Shown piece after piece: positions 27,280 through 35,308 of a stretch of 61,397 nucleotides of DNA. How positions within the stretch are numbered: position 1 is the stretch's first letter; the number at the start of each line of letters is the position of its first letter. The notes beneath the pieces are model-generated. The model was not told the origin of the DNA and made no database searches. It was given only the letters and a program-made list of their open reading frames with translations. The translations under genes were made by a program, and so were the position numbers. The DNA is from Leptospirillum sp. (GTDB lineage: Bacteria; Nitrospirota; Leptospirillia; Leptospirillales; Leptospirillaceae), in NCBI GenBank assembly GCA_027323445.1, contig DAHWBS010000004.1, positions 1 through 61,397 on the forward strand. Reading direction: 5' to 3'.

Positions 27280-27969
27280 TCAGGGTGTCTCTTTTGTTCC
27301 ATTGGTTGTTTCCTTGAAAAGGAGAGCCAGGGATTTCCGGAATCCGGGAGAGGGGGAGAGGTTTAAGGCTTGCTGGAGGTTTTTTTGTGCCAGACTTTCC
27401 TCTCCCTCTTTTTTATAGATGATTGAGAGGTATCCCAATACCACCGGATCCCGGTGTCTGGTCCGAATGATTTCATGAAGGAGAAGGGAGGCTTCTCCAT
27501 AGTGCCCGGTGCGGATATCGGCATAGGCCATCAGTCGTCTAAACCCTGTGGGCCAGCTTCTGGAGAGGCGAATTTCGCCAAGAATCTCCCGCGCCTGCTG
27601 GTATTGATGTTTTTCCAGGAGCACATTGGCGCGGTTAATGAGAATATGTTTTCCGGCCCGGGATTTTTTGATCCGGGCAAGATCGAGAAGCTTCTCTGCC
27701 TCCTTTCGTTTTCCTTCCCTGTAAAGGATGACAGAGAGGTTGTTCCTGTACTTGAGGTTCTGCGGGTCAAGTTTTGATGCCTGCCGGTAATCTTTTTCCG
27801 CGTCAACCCACCGGTGATCCTGGTAAGCCTCGTATCCGGTACGTTCAAGAAGATAGGCGGACTCTGCTTTTGAGGCGGGCTCCGCGCATCCGGGAAGAAC
27901 GACAAAAAGGACGAGTTCGAAAAAAATGATTCCGGCAATGAGGATGTTTTCTAACATTTTCTTCTTCAT
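27280..27969 (-). CDS. TPR-repeat lipoprotein
   Basis: 229 residues from the ATG at 27969 behind AGGAG. A signal sequence ends in the lipobox VLPGC (Cys28), followed by tetratricopeptide repeats (for example DAEKDYRQASKLDPQNLKYR and SLAQKNLQQALNLSPSP). It is probably anchored to the inner leaflet of the outer membrane. It follows two outer-membrane barrel genes with a 13-bp gap and likely shares their transcript. No specific function is known. Confidence 0.8.
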   Translation of the reverse strand: MKKKMLENILIAGIIFFELVLFVVLPGCAEPASKAESAYLLERTGYEAYQDHRWVDAEKDYRQASKLDPQNLKYRNNLSVILYREGKRKEAEKLLDLARIKKSRAGKHILINRANVLLEKHQYQQAREILGEIRLSRSWPTGFRRLMAYADIRTGHYGEASLLLHEIIRTRHRDPVVLGYLSIIYKKEGEESLAQKNLQQALNLSPSPGFRKSLALLFKETTNGTKETP

Positions 27970-27982
27970 TTCGTTCTCCTTA

Positions 27983-29110
27983 TTATTCGCCTCTATAGCC
28001 AAAGACACCGTTATACCAGACAGTCGCCATCCCGAACGGGGTATACATCTGTGGAATATTCGACTGATAAACGGGGAGTGCAACTCCGAGGCTCCATGTG
28101 ATCACCATTCTTCCGGTATTGGGATATTTCGCCTCAATGGAGGGCGCGACCCATAGATAGCTCCAGGATGGTACGGTTGCATTTCCGAAGACGAGACTTG
28201 AGCCCGTTTGTGTCTGCCCGACCAGCTCCAGAACATACCCGAGGCCGTAGTTGTCGTTTAAAACATCTTCAAGGGCCAGTGAATAGTCGATAAGGTTTCC
28301 GTCCACCATATTGAATCGACCTGAGTGGCATTGACCCGATGCAGTGCAGGGAATAGGGGTGAAGGTAACGTTGTTTGAAGCATAGTTTGCCCCGACTGTC
28401 GTCGGGTTTTGGACAACATCTCCTGCCATGAAAAAAAGCCGGAATGGCTTTGCGCTTTTTTTTGCGATCAGATAGAGCCCTTCGTTGACGGTCCCGTTTC
28501 CCATCTGGTCCAGACCATTGGCTGTCGGACTGAGTTCCGTGTATTTTCCGGTGGGCAGGACAAACTGGGGCTCAATGGTCAGGGATGGGCGGTGCCAGAG
28601 GGAGTAGACATCATTTTCCAGGAGAAAATTGTAACGGAAAAAAATAACGGTATCTCCGACGCCCCACCGGGTTATTCTCTGGTTGTTTGTTCCGGCACTG
28701 TTCTGGGAATTGATTCCGACAGGGACAACCAGGTCCATTTCAAGGTTTTTCATGAGACCCACATCGATACGCGACTCTCCGCTCATTGACGACAGGTTCA
28801 GTCCCTGTCCAAACATCAGGTTGTCGGACCAGGCACTGCGGATAAAAAATGATCCCACCGGAACAGTATTCGCGTTTCCTGTGAAAAATGGACCGCTTGT
28901 CAATGGTCCCCATGGCAGATAGTCAGGCTTCATCAGTGTGTCGATATCGGGGAGGAGATTATCCCCTGAAGACGGCCGGGTATCCGAAGGCGCGTTCTGG
29001 TCGCTGTTGGCTGCGGAGGCGGCAGTGGAGCTTGCCCAGGCCGCTTCCGGAACCAACAGGGACAACAAAAGAACGGGAAATACGATGCGTATGCCGAAGA
29101 CGATGTTCAT
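27983..29110 (-). CDS. outer-membrane beta-barrel protein 2
   Basis: 375 residues from the ATG at 29110. A signal peptide ends near AAWASS, then a serine/alanine-rich linker, then alternating amphipathic strands with aromatic girdles (for example RYNFLLENDVYSLW, RPSLTIEPQFVLPTGKYTEL) as in the MetA-type outer-membrane transporter family. It is similar in plan to the gene upstream (29199-30359); both have AKPFRL before a strand. Substrate unknown; context suggests an oxyanion or metal route. Confidence 0.7.
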   Translation of the reverse strand: MNIVFGIRIVFPVLLLSLLVPEAAWASSTAASAANSDQNAPSDTRPSSGDNLLPDIDTLMKPDYLPWGPLTSGPFFTGNANTVPVGSFFIRSAWSDNLMFGQGLNLSSMSGESRIDVGLMKNLEMDLVVPVGINSQNSAGTNNQRITRWGVGDTVIFFRYNFLLENDVYSLWHRPSLTIEPQFVLPTGKYTELSPTANGLDQMGNGTVNEGLYLIAKKSAKPFRLFFMAGDVVQNPTTVGANYASNNVTFTPIPCTASGQCHSGRFNMVDGNLIDYSLALEDVLNDNYGLGYVLELVGQTQTGSSLVFGNATVPSWSYLWVAPSIEAKYPNTGRMVITWSLGVALPVYQSNIPQMYTPFGMATVWYNGVFGYRGE

Positions 29111-29198
29111 CTCGGGTCCTCCAGGATGAAAGAGAAGCCGTTGTGGAGGCTGGAGCGTTTTGGCTCCGTCCTCCCGCCGGCTATAAAATGGGTAAAAA

Positions 29199-30359
29199 CT
29201 ATCTCGCGATGACGTCTCCGCCACCCGGGCCCCAATACCAGTAGATTGAAAAATTGGGGTTGACCGACTGGTACTGGTTGGTCCCGGCAATCGGCAAAAG
29301 CACTCCTATTGAACAAATGATGTTTTTTGTGATGTTGGTTTCAAAGGTGGGCTGAAGTCCCCAGATATTGAACGCGCCGACGTGGGCGCCCCCTCCGTTG
29401 ATCGGGAGACCGTCAACAGAAAAGGGCAGTCCGGACTCTCCGGCAAACTCGAGAATGAAACCGGTACCGGTACGGTCATTGATCATTGTTTCAGCGCCCA
29501 ATCGGTATTGGGCGATATCTCCGAACTGGACGAGAGGTTTTCCCGGGGATCCTGCGATCGCCGCATTGTTTGGAAAGTCATAGGTGTAGAAAAAATCGGC
29601 ATAGAGACGAAATGGTTTGGCGATATACCGGGTCAGGAGAGCCGGCGTGATGGCAGGCGCTCCATAGTGAGTGGAGGGAATCCGGGCCAGAGGAGGAAGA
29701 CCTCCCGGTGGAACGGGCGCGTTTGTCCAGCTTGAAGTGGGCAATGTGACGTGCATGGCAAAGGCCATCGATGGTATTTTGCGATCTGGATGCTGGACGT
29801 AGAAACGGTGTTTGATCTCCATCGTCAGATCGGAGAATCCGCTTCCGTTGTTGATCTGACCATCGGCGCCGGACCAGAGGGAGACCATTGAGGGGAAGAT
29901 CGTGAACTGGTCATTGTTGGTCAAGCCTACCCCGATCTCGCCCAAAGAAAGCAGCTGTGTCTGGTAGAAGCCGGCGGGCAGGGAGTGAACTCCTCCGCTG
30001 TCGGTGTATTGGGCCTGGGTAAACTGGCCGTAGAAAAATGGCCTGATATAGAACTCTCCCGGAGGGGCGGTGTCGGCCATGGGAATAAGTTCCGGTCCGG
30101 CAGAAAGGGGGTTCCACATCTTTCTGTAGGCTTTTAAGGCATCGGGGCCGTTCCAGGACAATCCGTCACCGGCAGCAGGGATGCTGGTCCCGGAGTTGTC
30201 AGTCTTCTTTTTTTGGTCAGACGCGACAGGAGATGTTTGGGGTTGGGAGTCGGCAAAAGCCTGTCCGGGGCTGACTGTCGAGATAAAGAGAAAAAAGAGT
30301 AAACAGCTCACCGGCAAACGGCGGTTTCCGGGTATGTTTTTTCTTTTGAACGGTGTCAT
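29199..30359 (-). CDS. outer-membrane beta-barrel protein 1
   Basis: 386 residues from the ATG at 30359. Signal peptide to about QAFADS, a disordered linker, then barrel-like strands including FYIRPFFYGQF, LSLGEIGVGLTNND, MEIKHRFYVQHP and ending YWYWGPGGGDVIAR. It is a paralogue in plan of the next gene. It lies 98 bp downstream of the MOT1 permease gene and may be co-transcribed from its sigma-54 promoter. Confidence 0.7.
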   Translation of the reverse strand: MTPFKRKNIPGNRRLPVSCLLFFLFISTVSPGQAFADSQPQTSPVASDQKKKTDNSGTSIPAAGDGLSWNGPDALKAYRKMWNPLSAGPELIPMADTAPPGEFYIRPFFYGQFTQAQYTDSGGVHSLPAGFYQTQLLSLGEIGVGLTNNDQFTIFPSMVSLWSGADGQINNGSGFSDLTMEIKHRFYVQHPDRKIPSMAFAMHVTLPTSSWTNAPVPPGGLPPLARIPSTHYGAPAITPALLTRYIAKPFRLYADFFYTYDFPNNAAIAGSPGKPLVQFGDIAQYRLGAETMINDRTGTGFILEFAGESGLPFSVDGLPINGGGAHVGAFNIWGLQPTFETNITKNIICSIGVLLPIAGTNQYQSVNPNFSIYWYWGPGGGDVIAR

Positions 30360-30457
30360 GGCGATCCCTTTCGATTCTTGTTGGTATCGACTGAAGTTGA
30401 GTTTTCCGAAGGCAGAAAATTGACTTCGGAAACGGTCGCAAGAAGTCGGGGGGACGC

Positions 30458-32038
30458 TCAGGGGGCGCGGGTTCTGGGTGGTCCGGAGAAAAATGTTTTT
30501 TGGACAGCCCATGTGGTCCGGGATGTTTCGGGGATGGATTGGGAGATGCTCGGGGAAAAGAAGAAAAGAAAAAGCAGGAAAAGGAGGGAGAGCAATCCAG
30601 GATCGATCGTTTCTCTTGGTCGGCGATAAAAATCCCGCAGGAAGCGGATCAATTCAGGATCTCCCCGAACAGGAGCAGATGACGAGATTGCCGGAGTTGA
30701 AAAGAGGGGATTATCCACGCCGATGGCGGGTAAGTGGATTTTCTGGGTCAAGAGGGAGATTGCAGCGGGGCTATGATTTTCCGAAGGGGATAAGGTGAAT
30801 TTCTTATCTGTATGGCTCTTTTTCATAAAGAGTCCGCTGTTCTCTGGTGTAAGTCTTGAGTGGCTGTTGTTTCCCAATATTTTTTCCGGAAGGAAAATAT
30901 CTTGTACAAGCTGCACGGAACTCTGTCCGCCTGTCTTTTCCATGCGATGATCCGCCTTTGAAAAGGACAGGACGGTATTCATTCCCAGAAGGAAGATCAG
31001 AGCCGCCGGAATTCCGCCAAGAGCGACCAGTCCAGAGAGCATTCCTCCGGAAAGGATCCAGATCCCAAGACGGTTTCCGGGATTGTCGGCATTTTCGGCC
31101 GCCGATCCGGCCTTCCGGGTCTCTCCGCGGGTGATGAGAAATTCTGCAAAAAGAAATCCGGCGAGAAAAAGGGCGAAAAAGGCCGGTCCGGGAAGAGTGA
31201 TCTTTTCCCGTATCAAAGTGAACCCGAGGAGGATCAGGATGGCGGATGAACAAAATGATGGGAAAATCGTCCGGATGTTGTATTTCCGGTAAGAGCGGAG
31301 ACCTCCGGATCCGTGGCAGAAAGGAAGCAACCCCAAAAATCCGGCCAGAAGATTGGCAAGTCCCAACCAGCACGATGTCATGTTTCCGGTGAGCCGGTGT
31401 CTCGAAGATTCTGAAAGGGTATCGGTTGCCCGCTTTTCCCGGACCGTTGCGAGAACTCCATTGACAAGTGTAACGGGCAACTGGGGAAGAACCAGGAGTA
31501 GGACCTCAAGGACCGTTCCGGGAGTATGCGCCCCGATCCCCGGTATGGAGCCCTGGAATCGGGAAAGATCGATCCCTTGAAGGTGATGAAGAACCCAAAG
31601 AAAAAGAGAGATGGCTCCCACACTGTATACATAGATGGATACCGCCCGTTTCACCCCCCTGATGGCGGCATCATCAAGAATGCCGGAAAGGGTATCGGTG
31701 AGTCCAAGCTGTCCTGACAGGAAGAGCAGGAGTCCCAATAAAACTGCTGAAACAGAGGCTATCATGGGTGTCGGATGCAAGATCAGAAACAGAAAGGCCC
31801 AGACTTTTAACGGCTGTAGCGGGAGTGGAGTCCTGAAGATCATGACGGACAGAAGATAGGCTCCCCCCAGATAGAGGAAGTTGAGGCCCAGACTGTGGGC
31901 GCTCCCCCCTGATTCGGAGTCGATGAGGATTCCCGTAATGGGCACAAGGAAGCAGAGGTCAAAGAAAGAGCCCCATAGTTCCCTGGGTCGGAAGGTCCCC
32001 AAACCGGTTTTGGAAAAAGCATAAATCAAGCGTTTCAT
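30458..32038 (-). CDS. MOT1-type molybdate/sulfate permease
   Basis: 526 residues from the ATG at 32038, about ten membrane segments. NLLAGFLGLLPFCHGSGGL is the diagnostic MOT1/MoT2 motif (P.CHG.GGL), and PQLPVTLVNGVLAT near residue 190 is the second. These proteins import molybdate with high affinity. The last 125 or so residues, rich in Ser/Pro with one extra hydrophobic stretch (LLSLLFLLFLFFF), go beyond the usual family length. A sigma-54 promoter and NifA-type site lie upstream. No strong RBS is visible. Confidence 0.8.
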   Translation of the reverse strand: MKRLIYAFSKTGLGTFRPRELWGSFFDLCFLVPITGILIDSESGGSAHSLGLNFLYLGGAYLLSVMIFRTPLPLQPLKVWAFLFLILHPTPMIASVSAVLLGLLLFLSGQLGLTDTLSGILDDAAIRGVKRAVSIYVYSVGAISLFLWVLHHLQGIDLSRFQGSIPGIGAHTPGTVLEVLLLVLPQLPVTLVNGVLATVREKRATDTLSESSRHRLTGNMTSCWLGLANLLAGFLGLLPFCHGSGGLRSYRKYNIRTIFPSFCSSAILILLGFTLIREKITLPGPAFFALFLAGFLFAEFLITRGETRKAGSAAENADNPGNRLGIWILSGGMLSGLVALGGIPAALIFLLGMNTVLSFSKADHRMEKTGGQSSVQLVQDIFLPEKILGNNSHSRLTPENSGLFMKKSHTDKKFTLSPSENHSPAAISLLTQKIHLPAIGVDNPLFSTPAISSSAPVRGDPELIRFLRDFYRRPRETIDPGLLSLLFLLFLFFFSPSISQSIPETSRTTWAVQKTFFSGPPRTRAP

Positions 32039-32163
32039 CGACGGTATTCGCCCGCAAGTGATGGCGACAGCTCCTTCGCTTTGAATAGTGAACACAAGAT
32101 TGAAAGGGGGTAAAACGAATTTGTTTGGCAGGCTTTCATCAGCCCGGGTGGTTTTAACTCCCA

Positions 32164-32178
32164 AGCAATATGCATGCC
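32164..32178 (-). promoter_or_regulatory. sigma-54-type promoter of the MOT1 permease gene
   Basis: Minus-strand GGCAT-N5-TTGCT with GG and GC exactly 10 apart, one mismatch to GGCAC-N5-TTGCT. The predicted start, near 32153, is about 115 bp before the MOT1 ATG. Confidence 0.72.
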
Positions 32179-32255
32179 GACTCAATGAGGAGAGTAAACA
32201 GCTCTTCTTCCATTTAATCCGATATCGGGAAGTAGCGGCCTTGTGAAAACAAAAA

Positions 32256-32271
32256 TGTTCGTATGATGACA
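32256..32271. promoter_or_regulatory. NifA-type upstream activator site (TGT-N10-ACA)
   Basis: TGT at 32256-32258 and ACA at 32269-32271 are separated by exactly 10 bases, the NifA-binding consensus. It lies about 80-95 bp upstream of the -24 element of the MOT1 promoter, the normal spacing for enhancer binding. The short consensus can occur by chance; position makes it credible. Confidence 0.6.
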
Positions 32272-32495
32272 AAAGTTGCGGGTATGAACCTCATGAAGCC
32301 TGGTCAAACGAATCCATTTTTGTGGAGACTGTTGCTGATCGCGGCAATTGGGCCATTCCTGGAGCGTATTTTCCCTGATTCTTGCTCCGCCTCCGTAACT
32401 CGTGTAAATGGTTTCAGATTTTGTATGAACAGGAAGGATTGACTCGATTGTTCAGATCTGATAACTTTCCCCGGTTAAGGATTAAAGGAGGAGCC

Positions 32496-32951
32496 ATGAG
32501 CAAAGTTTCTGTCATTTTGAAGCAAGATGTTGAAAAATTAGGAAAAGCCGGGGATCTCGTACAGGTATCAAAGGGATTTGCAAGAAACTTTCTGATGCCC
32601 AAGCAATTGGTCATCGAAGCGGACAGGCATAATCTTGAACTTGTAGAGCTTCACAGAAAACAGGCCAAGGAGCGTGCCGAGAAGCATCATCAGTCCCTTC
32701 TCGTTCTGGCGGGTCGCCTTTCAGAGATGGAGCTCTCTCTTTCTGTCAAGGTTGGCGATGCTGACCGTTTGTTCGGTTCCATCACGGCACAGGATATTGT
32801 CGATGGTTTGAAAAAACACGATATTCAGCTTGATCGCAAGCAAATCCATCTCGAGCGCCCGATAAAGGAACTCGGACATTGTGTTGTTCCTGTCAGGCTG
32901 GGTGAAAAAGTCCAGACGAGCCTCAAGGTTGTTCTGGTCCCGTCTGTCTGA
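32496..32951 (+). CDS. rplI: 50S ribosomal protein bL9
   Basis: 151 residues from the ATG at 32496 behind AAAGGAGGAG. It has the L9 N-domain (VILKQDVEKLGKAGDLVQVS, then GFARNFLMPK), the connecting helix and the C-domain (LFGSITAQDI, HCVVPVRLGEKVQ). Part of the large ribosomal subunit. L9 usually sits with rpsF/rpsR; here it heads the rpmH-yidC block, which is unusual. Confidence 0.97.
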   Translation: MSKVSVILKQDVEKLGKAGDLVQVSKGFARNFLMPKQLVIEADRHNLELVELHRKQAKERAEKHHQSLLVLAGRLSEMELSLSVKVGDADRLFGSITAQDIVDGLKKHDIQLDRKQIHLERPIKELGHCVVPVRLGEKVQTSLKVVLVPSV

Positions 32952-32980
32952 GCATGTCCTGACACAAGTTGTCGTAATCA

Positions 32981-33000
32981 GGGGGGACCGTTGTCCCCCC
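32981..33000 (+). other. hairpin between rplI and rpmH
   Basis: Perfect 8-bp GC stem (32981-32988 with 32993-33000) with loop CGTT, 29 bp after the rplI stop. There is no T-tract, so it may be a processing or weak termination site. Confidence 0.55.
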
Positions 33001-33024
33001 AATCATTAAGGGAGAATTTCTTAG

Positions 33025-33159
33025 ATGTCCATTACATTCAAGCCGAGCAATCTTCGGCGCAAGAGAACCCATGGTTTTATGAAGAGAATGTCCACACCAC
33101 AGGGTCGAAACGTGATCAAAAGGCGCAGGGCAAAAGGTCGTCATCGCCTGACTGTTTGA
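33025..33159 (+). CDS. rpmH: 50S ribosomal protein bL34
   Basis: 44 residues, very basic: [18 protein letters not shown], then [20 protein letters not shown] and RHRLTV. This is the full bL34 with the conserved KPS.L.RKR.HGF start. AGGGAGAA upstream serves as RBS. It precedes rnpA by 16 bp as in most bacteria. Confidence 0.97.
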   Translation: MSITFKPSNLRRKRTHGFMKRMSTPQGRNVIKRRRAKGRHRLTV

Positions 33160-33175
33160 TTCGGGTTTTTGTATC

Positions 33176-33517
33176 TTGAAGTGGGTTCCTCTGCGAAAGT
33201 CCCAGATCCAGGAGATGATCCGGAGTCCTTTCCGCAAGATTTCCCTCCACGAATGTGTCGTATTTTACAAGCCAGGTGATGTTTTACAGGTTTCAGTCAT
33301 CTCCGGCCGTAAGCTTGGCAAAGCTCATGAGAGAAATCGTATCCGGCGCCGGATACGCGAAGCGGTCCGGCCTCTTGGAATTATTTCGGAGGGGCAATGG
33401 ATTTTCATGGGAAGGCGGCCGGCAATCAAGGTCGAGTTTCTCCTGATGCAGGCTCATCTGCAGAAAGCCCTGAAGGAGATCCTGAGGGAACAGCCAGACG
33501 AGTCTCCATCGCTCTGA
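33176..33517 (+). CDS. rnpA: ribonuclease P protein component
   Basis: 113 residues starting with TTG at 33176. The signature RNRIRRRIREAVR (the RNR motif that contacts RNase P RNA) is present at about 54-66, with KLGKAHE before it. It processes the 5' ends of pre-tRNAs together with the RNA subunit. It overlaps yidD by 121 bp. Confidence 0.93.
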   Translation: MKWVPLRKSQIQEMIRSPFRKISLHECVVFYKPGDVLQVSVISGRKLGKAHERNRIRRRIREAVRPLGIISEGQWIFMGRRPAIKVEFLLMQAHLQKALKEILREQPDESPSL

Positions 33518-33699
33518 TTGTTGCCTACAAGCGGTTCATGTCCCCATGGCTGGCTCCATCATGCCGTTTTGAACCCACATGCTCATCCTATGCTGCCGAG
33601 GCCTTTCGGAAATATCCTTTTTTAAAGGCCTTTCGGAAATCTCTCTGGAGAATCCTTCGGTGCAACCCATTCCATTCCGGAGGCAGGGACGATCCCTAG
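33397..33699 (+). CDS. yidD: membrane protein insertion efficiency factor YidD
   Basis: 100 residues. The core YKRFMSPWLAPSCRFEPTCS and YAAEAFRKYPFLKA are diagnostic. The ATG at 33397 has a very good RBS (GGAGGGG) and gives a 36-residue N-terminal extension encoded over the end of rnpA; the core family starts near IALIVAYKRF. It works with YidC in inserting membrane proteins. Confidence 0.9.
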   Translation: MDFHGKAAGNQGRVSPDAGSSAESPEGDPEGTARRVSIALIVAYKRFMSPWLAPSCRFEPTCSSYAAEAFRKYPFLKAFRKSLWRILRCNPFHSGGRDDP

Positions 33700-33760
33700 T
33701 TTCCCCTTCTGAATTTTCTCTCCCTACTTTATCGGATATGAAGGAAAGGTCCTTAGCTCA

Positions 33761-35293
33761 ATGTTGAAAAAACTCCTTCCGGTTGTCTTGATCGTTCTGG
33801 CTTTCAATTTTCTCATTTACACCATCTGGGAAAAACCAAAAACCAAAGACCTTCCTCCTACCGCGCAAAAAACATTGGAAGCGCTTTCGATCCCGATGGT
33901 CGATGATCCCTTGACAGCCCTTTCCCCGATCAACGGCTCCGATGTCCACTGGACCGTTTCCCTGAAATCCGGTCAGATTGTCGGCTGGCAGCTCGCTCAC
34001 TATTCCCATATTTCCAATGGCAAACCTCTGGAACTTCTTCCCAGAAAGCCTGGATTTTCTTCCATGGGACTCTATACCAAGTCATCCGGAACGCTGATTC
34101 CTCTTTATCCCGTATCGATCACCCTTAACGGAAGTCCGTTGTCCATGACCGCCCGGTCTTTTTCGAGCGGATCGGCCCTTCTTGAAGAAAAGTTCATGGT
34201 CAACGGGAACCCCGTTGACCTGTCCTTTGCTCTTCCCTCTTCGGGCTATGAAGTGGCTGTTTCGATCAAAAATCCAGGCAAGGCCGCCGTTGTTTTCGGG
34301 TCGGGGGAGAACTTTGGGCTCTCCCAGATCACTCAGAGTTACGGGACCGAGTTTCAGGGACCCATTCATTCGACCGAAGGGAAGATGGAAGAGGTCAAGA
34401 AGGACGGAGCATTTTCTTTTGATCATCCTCTTGCCTGGCTTGGAAACGAGGACAAGTACTTTATCGGGCTTTTTGCTGCGCCGAAGGGGATCTCCCTGTC
34501 TGAAATACGCCGTTCGGGAGCCAATTCCTGGATTCAGCTGGAAACACTGGGAGATGCTTCCTTTTCCGTTATCGGTGAACCCAAACGATACTCTCTGCTG
34601 AAAGCGCAGAACCCTTCATTGATCGATACGATCGATTTCGGCTGGTTCATGTTTGGCCGGATCATGTTTATCAGCCTCATCGCCAAACCGCTCTTTCTCC
34701 TGATGGCCTATCTCCATCACGTTCTCCACAATTACGGCCTGGCGATCATTCTGGTTACGATCATCATCAAGCTGATCTTCTCTCCGCTGGCCTTCATGAG
34801 CTATCGCAGCATTCACCAGATGCAGACACTTCAGCCCGAGATCAAGAAACTGCAGACTCAGTACAAGGATGACAAGGCGGCTCTCAATCAGGCTTTGATG
34901 GCTCTTTACAAGGAGCGTCGGGTCAATCCTCTGGGTGGATGTTTGCCGATGCTGGTCCAGATACCTGTTTTTGTCGCCCTGTATAACATTCTGAATAATA
35001 CGGTCGAGCTCCGTCAGGCTCCTTTCCTTCTTTGGATCCATGATCTTTCCCTGAAAGATCCCTATTATATCCTCCCGGTTTTGATGGGTTTGACGATGAT
35101 TATTCAATATCGCCTGAATCCGGCCTCTCCGGATCCTGTCCAGCAGAAAGTCATGATGGTTGTTCCGGTTATCATGACCTTTTTCTTTCTGAATTTTCCT
35201 TCAGGACTCGTTTTGTACTGGCTGATCAACAATATGCTGACTATCCTCCAGCAATATCTGACGACGAGTTATCTGAAAAAACAATCCGCCTGA
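33761..35293 (+). CDS. yidC: membrane protein insertase YidC
   Basis: 510 residues: N-terminal membrane anchor (LLPVVLIVLAFNFLIYTIW), periplasmic domain to about 290, then the conserved Oxa1/YidC core (NYGLAIILVTIIIKLIFSPL, MQTLQPEIKKLQTQYKDDK, RVNPLGGCLPMLVQIPVF). The domain layout is that of Gram-negative YidC. It follows yidD in the canonical origin-proximal order. Confidence 0.97.
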   Translation: MLKKLLPVVLIVLAFNFLIYTIWEKPKTKDLPPTAQKTLEALSIPMVDDPLTALSPINGSDVHWTVSLKSGQIVGWQLAHYSHISNGKPLELLPRKPGFSSMGLYTKSSGTLIPLYPVSITLNGSPLSMTARSFSSGSALLEEKFMVNGNPVDLSFALPSSGYEVAVSIKNPGKAAVVFGSGENFGLSQITQSYGTEFQGPIHSTEGKMEEVKKDGAFSFDHPLAWLGNEDKYFIGLFAAPKGISLSEIRRSGANSWIQLETLGDASFSVIGEPKRYSLLKAQNPSLIDTIDFGWFMFGRIMFISLIAKPLFLLMAYLHHVLHNYGLAIILVTIIIKLIFSPLAFMSYRSIHQMQTLQPEIKKLQTQYKDDKAALNQALMALYKERRVNPLGGCLPMLVQIPVFVALYNILNNTVELRQAPFLLWIHDLSLKDPYYILPVLMGLTMIIQYRLNPASPDPVQQKVMMVVPVIMTFFFLNFPSGLVLYWLINNMLTILQQYLTTSYLKKQSA

Positions 35294-35308
35294 TACCCGG
35301 AGAAAATC

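Larger units (their letters stand above)
32039..32495. other. divergent regulatory region between MOT1 and rplI
   Basis: 457 bp without a gene. On the minus strand it has the sigma-54 promoter and NifA-type site for MOT1. On the plus strand a TTGACT-N17-TAACTT pair (32439-32467) may be the rplI promoter. No DnaA-box cluster was seen, so it does not look like oriC. Confidence 0.6.

Noticed and set aside
30713-30721. DnaA box-like TTATCCACG
   Set aside because: A single imperfect copy inside the MOT1 coding region with no cluster around it; not evidence for oriC.
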